NCBI GenBank assembly: GCA_002336985.1
Contig: DDFE01000099.1
Coordinates: forward strand, 1 to 9,294
DNA: 9,294 nucleotides
Source of the DNA: Sphingomonadales bacterium UBA1936
Lineage (GTDB): Bacteria; Pseudomonadota; Alphaproteobacteria; Sphingomonadales; Sphingomonadaceae
Direction: 5' to 3'
The notes under the pieces are model-generated. The model saw nothing but the letters and a program-made list of their open reading frames with translations, did no database searches and was not told the DNA's origin. The position numbers were made by a program, and so were the translations under genes. How positions within the stretch are numbered: position 1 is the first letter of the stretch; the number at the start of each line of letters is the position of its first letter. Positions 7,285 to 9,294 of this stretch are shown piece after piece.

Positions 7285-7485
7285 ATGCCGGTAGACCAGA
7301 CAATGAACGCAGAGGTTCAGCGTGCACTGGCGCGAGCGTCCGACCTGATGTTCGAAGCATTGATATTGCTCGATCGGGCGCAGACTGCGCATTCTGCCGC
7401 ATTGCTCGACCACGCGATCGCATTGTTGCCGGCGTGCACGCTAACCGCGCAGATCGATGGTAAATTGCCGAAGGCTGCGGCTTAG
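7285..7485 (+). CDS. Small hypothetical protein, 66 residues
   Basis: I do not recognise a family. The ORF reads MPVDQTMNAEVQRALARASD at its start, is rich in Ala and Leu, and is likely mostly helical, with segments around MFEALILLDRAQ and SAALLDHAIALLP. It has one Cys and no signal peptide or convincing membrane span. GGGGAG at 7270-7275 lies nine bases before the ATG, a plausible ribosome site; a second in-frame ATG at 7303 is possible. It is divergent from the diguanylate cyclase across 156 bases. Its TAG stop overlaps the stop of the convergent MarR-like gene by four bases (TTAG). Being the longest open frame in a gap otherwise without a gene supports it, but a chance ORF in GC-rich DNA remains possible. 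Confidence 0.5.
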   Translation: MPVDQTMNAEVQRALARASDLMFEALILLDRAQTAHSAALLDHAIALLPACTLTAQIDGKLPKAAA

Positions 7486-7976
7486 CCTGTAAGGAGGTCG
7501 AGCATGCGGCGATATCCGTCGTCGGACAGTTCGACATAGTGAACGCGCAGATCGTGCTCGGCGACGCGTTTGGTCAGCAGGCCCTTCTTTTCGAGAATGG
7601 CAATGTAGCGAAGGGCAGTTGTCGTAGGTGAGCGGGATGCGATCGATGCGCTTGTTGCGCTCGTCCGCCGTCCATCGACACGCTGAATGAACAAATCCAG
7701 CAAGATGTCCCAGGCCGGTTCGCCGAAAAGGTCCGAACCGAATTCCCGTTCGCGCTGCTTGCGGAGTTCCAGGATCTTGGTGGCCTGCTCGAGCGCAGCG
7801 GATATCCGGACACCAGGCCCTTGGAACGGCGAGGGCGGTTTGCCAGGTTGCGGCATGCCGGCGGCTGCGGCGCTCAGCTTTGCGAATTCCGCGTCCGTCA
7901 ACCGGACCGGTAAATCGAGCACTACGTAGTCGCGCTCTTCCCTGTGAACGAATTCAGGTGCTTCCGGACTGTCCAC
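7482..7976 (-). CDS. MarR-like winged-helix transcriptional regulator
   Basis: A probable DNA-binding regulator of 164 residues from the GTG at 7976. The winged helix-turn-helix occupies about residues 84-162. FGEPAWDILLDLFIQR forms the first helix and SIASRSPTTTALRYIAILEK the recognition region. GLLTKRVAEHDLRVHYVELS fits the wing, and a final helix is DGYRRMLDLL. The N-terminal 80 residues are not assigned and include a Pro-rich linker near 42-55. The start is uncertain. No ATG is available upstream in frame before a TAG at 8007-8009, the GTG has only a weak AAAGG about 11 bases before it, and a strong AGGAGG (8003-8008) sits five bases before an in-frame ACG at 7995-7997, which would add seven residues. 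The palindromes and repeats just upstream suggest autoregulation. The effector and target genes are unknown. Confidence 0.85.
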   Translation of the reverse strand: MDSPEAPEFVHREERDYVVLDLPVRLTDAEFAKLSAAAAGMPQPGKPPSPFQGPGVRISAALEQATKILELRKQREREFGSDLFGEPAWDILLDLFIQRVDGRRTSATSASIASRSPTTTALRYIAILEKKGLLTKRVAEHDLRVHYVELSDDGYRRMLDLLTG

Positions 7977-8002
7977 CGATTTTCTGCCTTTGGTCGTAGT
8001 CG

Positions 8003-8008
8003 CCTCCT
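8003..8008 (-). promoter_or_regulatory. Strong Shine-Dalgarno without a normal start codon nearby
   Basis: On the minus strand this is AGGAGG, followed five bases later by in-frame ACG (7995-7997), while the nearest standard start is GTG at 7976, 26 bases away. It either serves a non-canonical ACG start of the MarR-like gene or marks a former ATG. Confidence 0.5.
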
Positions 8009-8038
8009 ACTCCCAGCATATGTGTTCGTGCTACTCCC
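8007..8038 (-). repeat. Direct repeat GGGAGTAG, two copies 24 bases apart
   Basis: CTACTCCC occurs at 8007-8014 and 8031-8038 on the plus strand (GGGAGTAG on the minus strand). A third, inverted near-copy (GGGAGTT) is at 8044-8050 as part of the adjacent palindrome. Their position right before the MarR-like gene suggests regulator half-sites. Confidence 0.5.
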
Positions 8039-8057
8039 GCCACGGGAGTTACGTAAC
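8033..8057. promoter_or_regulatory. Candidate operator: two adjoining perfect palindromes
   Basis: The first is ACTCCCG (8033-8039), a three-base spacer CCA, then CGGGAGT (8043-8049), a perfect 7-bp inverted repeat. The second, GTTACGTAAC (8048-8057), is a perfect 10-bp palindrome that shares two bases with the first. Dyads of this size upstream of a MarR-like gene are typical of operators, but binding is inferred. Confidence 0.5.
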
Positions 8058-8111
8058 CGTTAAACGACCGTAAGTCTCAAGTGTCGCGCCCGCAACGGAT
8101 TTGGCGGGTTT

Positions 8112-8166
8112 GTCCAAAAAGAAAAACCCCGCGCTTCACAAGGAAGCGCGGGGCGATCTTTTTTGA
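8112..8166 (-). terminator. Rho-independent terminator of the flagellin gene
   Basis: A perfect 11-bp stem CCCCGCGCTTC (8127-8137) pairs with GAAGCGCGGGG (8143-8153) around the loop ACAAG. Reading leftward, the stem runs straight into TTTTTCTTTTT (8116-8126 region), giving an ideal terminator 14 bases beyond the flagellin stop. A T run at 8160-8165 on the other side means it could also work rightward, though no rightward gene needs it. Confidence 0.93.
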
Positions 8167-8179
8167 ACCTGAACTGCCG

Positions 8180-8995
8180 TTAGCGGAGCAGGTTCATCAC
8201 GTCCTGCTGGCTCTGGTTCGCCTGAGCGAGCATCGCGGTCGATGCCTGCGACAGGATCTGCGCCGATGCCAGACGGGTTGTTTCGACCGAGAAGTCGGTA
8301 TCTTCGATACGCGACTTCGATTCCGACAGGTTGGTAACCGACGACGTCAGATTGTTGACGGTTGAGTCCAGGCGGCTCTGGAAGGCGCCCAGCGTTGCAC
8401 GCTGTGTCGCAACCGTGTTGATCGCCGTGTCGAGTGCGGTCAGCGCCGTGCCGGCACCGGTCGTCGTCGAAAGATCGATCGAGCCGACGCCGAGAGCGGC
8501 AGCCTGCATGTCGCCGATGGTGATCGCGACCGTCTGGCCCGACTGAACACCGGTCTGGATCGCGATGCTGGTCGATGCGCTGTTCAGCAGCGAGGTGCCG
8601 TTGAACGTGGTACGGGTCGCGATGTCACCGATCTGCGCGGTGAGCTGCGTGACTTCCGCCTGGATCGCCGAACGGTCGCCCGTGGTCAGCGTGCCCGACG
8701 CGGCCTGGACGGCCAGTTCGCGCATGCGGACCAGGATGTTCGACGTTTCCTGCAGCGCGCCTTCAGCCGTCTGCGCAACCGAGATGCCGTCGTTGGCATT
8801 GCGGATGGCCTGCGAGAAGCCGCGGACGTTCGCGTCCATGCGGGTCGCGATGGCGAGGCCGGCGGCATCGTCCTTCGCACTGTTGATGCGCTTGCCGCTC
8901 GACAGGCGAGCCATTGCGCTGGAGAGATCCTTCTGAGCTACACGCGATCCGTTCTGGGCCCGAAGCGCGCTGACATTGGTATTGATGACAGTCAT
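8180..8995 (-). CDS. fliC: Flagellin
   Basis: Structural subunit of the flagellar filament, exported by the flagellar type III system. At 271 residues it is a short flagellin with conserved N- and C-terminal D0/D1 helices and only a small middle region (about 130-190), so little or no D2/D3 outer domain. The N-terminus has INTNVSALRAQN, LSSGKRINSAKDDAAGLAIA and ANDGISVAQTAEGAL. The C-terminus ends AMLAQANQSQQDVMNLLR. Residues 89-96 read VRMRELAV, close to the TLR5-recognised segment of Salmonella FliC at the same positions. The ATG is preceded by AAAGGA with six-base spacing. A sigma-28-like promoter lies about 65 bases upstream and a strong terminator follows, so it is probably a single-gene transcript. 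Confidence 0.97.
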   Translation of the reverse strand: MTVINTNVSALRAQNGSRVAQKDLSSAMARLSSGKRINSAKDDAAGLAIATRMDANVRGFSQAIRNANDGISVAQTAEGALQETSNILVRMRELAVQAASGTLTTGDRSAIQAEVTQLTAQIGDIATRTTFNGTSLLNSASTSIAIQTGVQSGQTVAITIGDMQAAALGVGSIDLSTTTGAGTALTALDTAINTVATQRATLGAFQSRLDSTVNNLTSSVTNLSESKSRIEDTDFSVETTRLASAQILSQASTAMLAQANQSQQDVMNLLR

Positions 8996-9062
8996 TTGTC
9001 GTCCTTTCTTGGCGTTGGCGCCGTGGGCTGCCCCGGAGAAATGGAAAGCGGCCTCGGGTGCC

Positions 9063-9088
9063 TTAACGGTTGGCTTTCCGGAACTTTA
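9063..9088 (-). promoter_or_regulatory. Sigma-28 (FliA)-like promoter of flagellin
   Basis: On the minus strand, TAAAGTTC (9088-9081), ten bases, then ACCGTTAA (9070-9063). This resembles the FliA consensus TAAAGTTT-N11-GCCGATAA with 7/8 and 6/8 matches and a spacer one base short. Transcription would start near 9056, leaving a leader of about 60 bases before the flagellin ATG. Confidence 0.6.
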
Positions 9089-9103
9089 ATCGGATTATTT
9101 TGC

Positions 9104-9121
9104 GTGTCGGCAAAACGACAC
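9104..9121. repeat. Inverted repeat between divergent flagellar promoters
   Basis: GTGTCG (9104-9109) and CGACAC (9116-9121) flank GCAAAA. It lies about 16 bases upstream of the sigma-28-like box and about 53 bases upstream of the sigma-54 box, a suitable place for an activator site. The arms are short, so chance is possible. Confidence 0.3.
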
Positions 9122-9173
9122 CCATTGCACCCTCGCGCGCGTAAGGGGCGGGTGGATCGCAGAAATCGGTGAC

Positions 9174-9189
9174 TGGCACGGCAATTGCT
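9174..9189 (+). promoter_or_regulatory. Sigma-54 (RpoN) promoter
   Basis: TGGCACG (9174-9180), four bases, then TTGCT (9185-9189) matches the RpoN -24/-12 consensus fully, with the invariant GG and GC ten bases apart. The start point would be near 9200, about 33 bases before the ATG at 9233. It points rightward, away from flagellin. Such promoters need an NtrC/FleQ-type activator, which is not seen in the window. Confidence 0.88.
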
Positions 9190-9232
9190 TAATACCGGAC
9201 ATGACGTACGTGTCCTCTTTGCCGGTGAACTC

Positions 9233-9294
9233 ATGACCACAGTGAACCCGACCTCGTTGATGCAATTGCGCAACAACGTGCTGGCCCAGAACGC
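9233..9294 (+). CDS. Start of a probable flagellar gene, 3'-truncated by window edge
   Basis: Only 20 complete codons are visible: MTTVNPTSLMQLRNNVLAQN. The ATG is preceded by GGTGAA (9224-9229), matching the 3' part of the anti-Shine-Dalgarno pairing region, and by a perfect sigma-54 promoter. Together with the divergent flagellin this argues for a flagellar gene of the RpoN-dependent class. The helical, Asn/Gln-rich N-terminus would suit a small basal-body or export protein such as FliE, but 20 residues are too few to name it, and a regulator or hook protein cannot be excluded. Confidence 0.65.
   Translation, partial: MTTVNPTSLMQLRNNVLAQN

Noticed and set aside
8016..8023. CATATG as a -10 element for the MarR-like gene
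   Set aside because: It lies too close to the Shine-Dalgarno site and no convincing -35 is found at the right distance.
8565..8936. Plus-strand open frame opposite flagellin
   Set aside because: It mirrors the conserved flagellin D0/D1 codons and shows no motif of its own.
9009..9022. Short TTGGCG tandem and GGCGCC palindrome in the flagellin leader
   Set aside because: Two copies of six bases in GC-rich sequence are expected by chance and give no stable structure.

Overview
The window looks like chromosomal DNA of a high-GC alphaproteobacterium, most likely a sphingomonad. This is inferred from codon use, from tightly packed operons with GTGA and ATGA overlaps, and from the style of the flagellin, diguanylate cyclase and PHA synthase. 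No rRNA or other formal taxonomic marker is present.

Positions 1-6045 are one rightward operon. It holds most of a valine-degradation pathway: the 3' two-thirds of an isobutyryl-CoA dehydrogenase, a 3-hydroxyisobutyryl-CoA hydrolase, an enoyl-CoA hydratase and 3-hydroxyisobutyrate dehydrogenase (mmsB). The expected partner mmsA is not seen and may lie upstream. Two extra genes are wired into the operon. A class I PHA synthase (phaC) overlaps the dehydrogenase stop codon, and a tyrosine/dual-specificity-type phosphatase overlaps the mmsB stop codon. Together these genes turn isobutyryl-CoA into methacrylyl-CoA, 3-hydroxyisobutyryl-CoA, 3-hydroxyisobutyrate and methylmalonate semialdehyde. The synthase could draw hydroxyacyl-CoA from the same flow into polyester storage.

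Positions 6052-7976 carry a leftward soluble GGDEF diguanylate cyclase, convergent with the operon, a small rightward ORF of unknown function, and a leftward MarR-like winged-helix regulator. The regulator's translation start is ambiguous, with a strong Shine-Dalgarno sequence in front of an ACG codon. Its upstream region (8007-8057) is dense in palindromes and repeated GGGAGTA elements and is a good operator candidate.

Positions 8112-9294 are flagellar. A short leftward flagellin ends at a strong hairpin terminator and has a sigma-28-like promoter. Divergently, a textbook sigma-54 promoter points into the first 20 codons of another gene cut by the window edge, probably flagellar.

Nothing here is clearly a new kind of system. 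The most interesting point is the PHA synthase placed next to a hydrolase inside the valine operon, with an atypical residue in its active-site box and locally lower GC.
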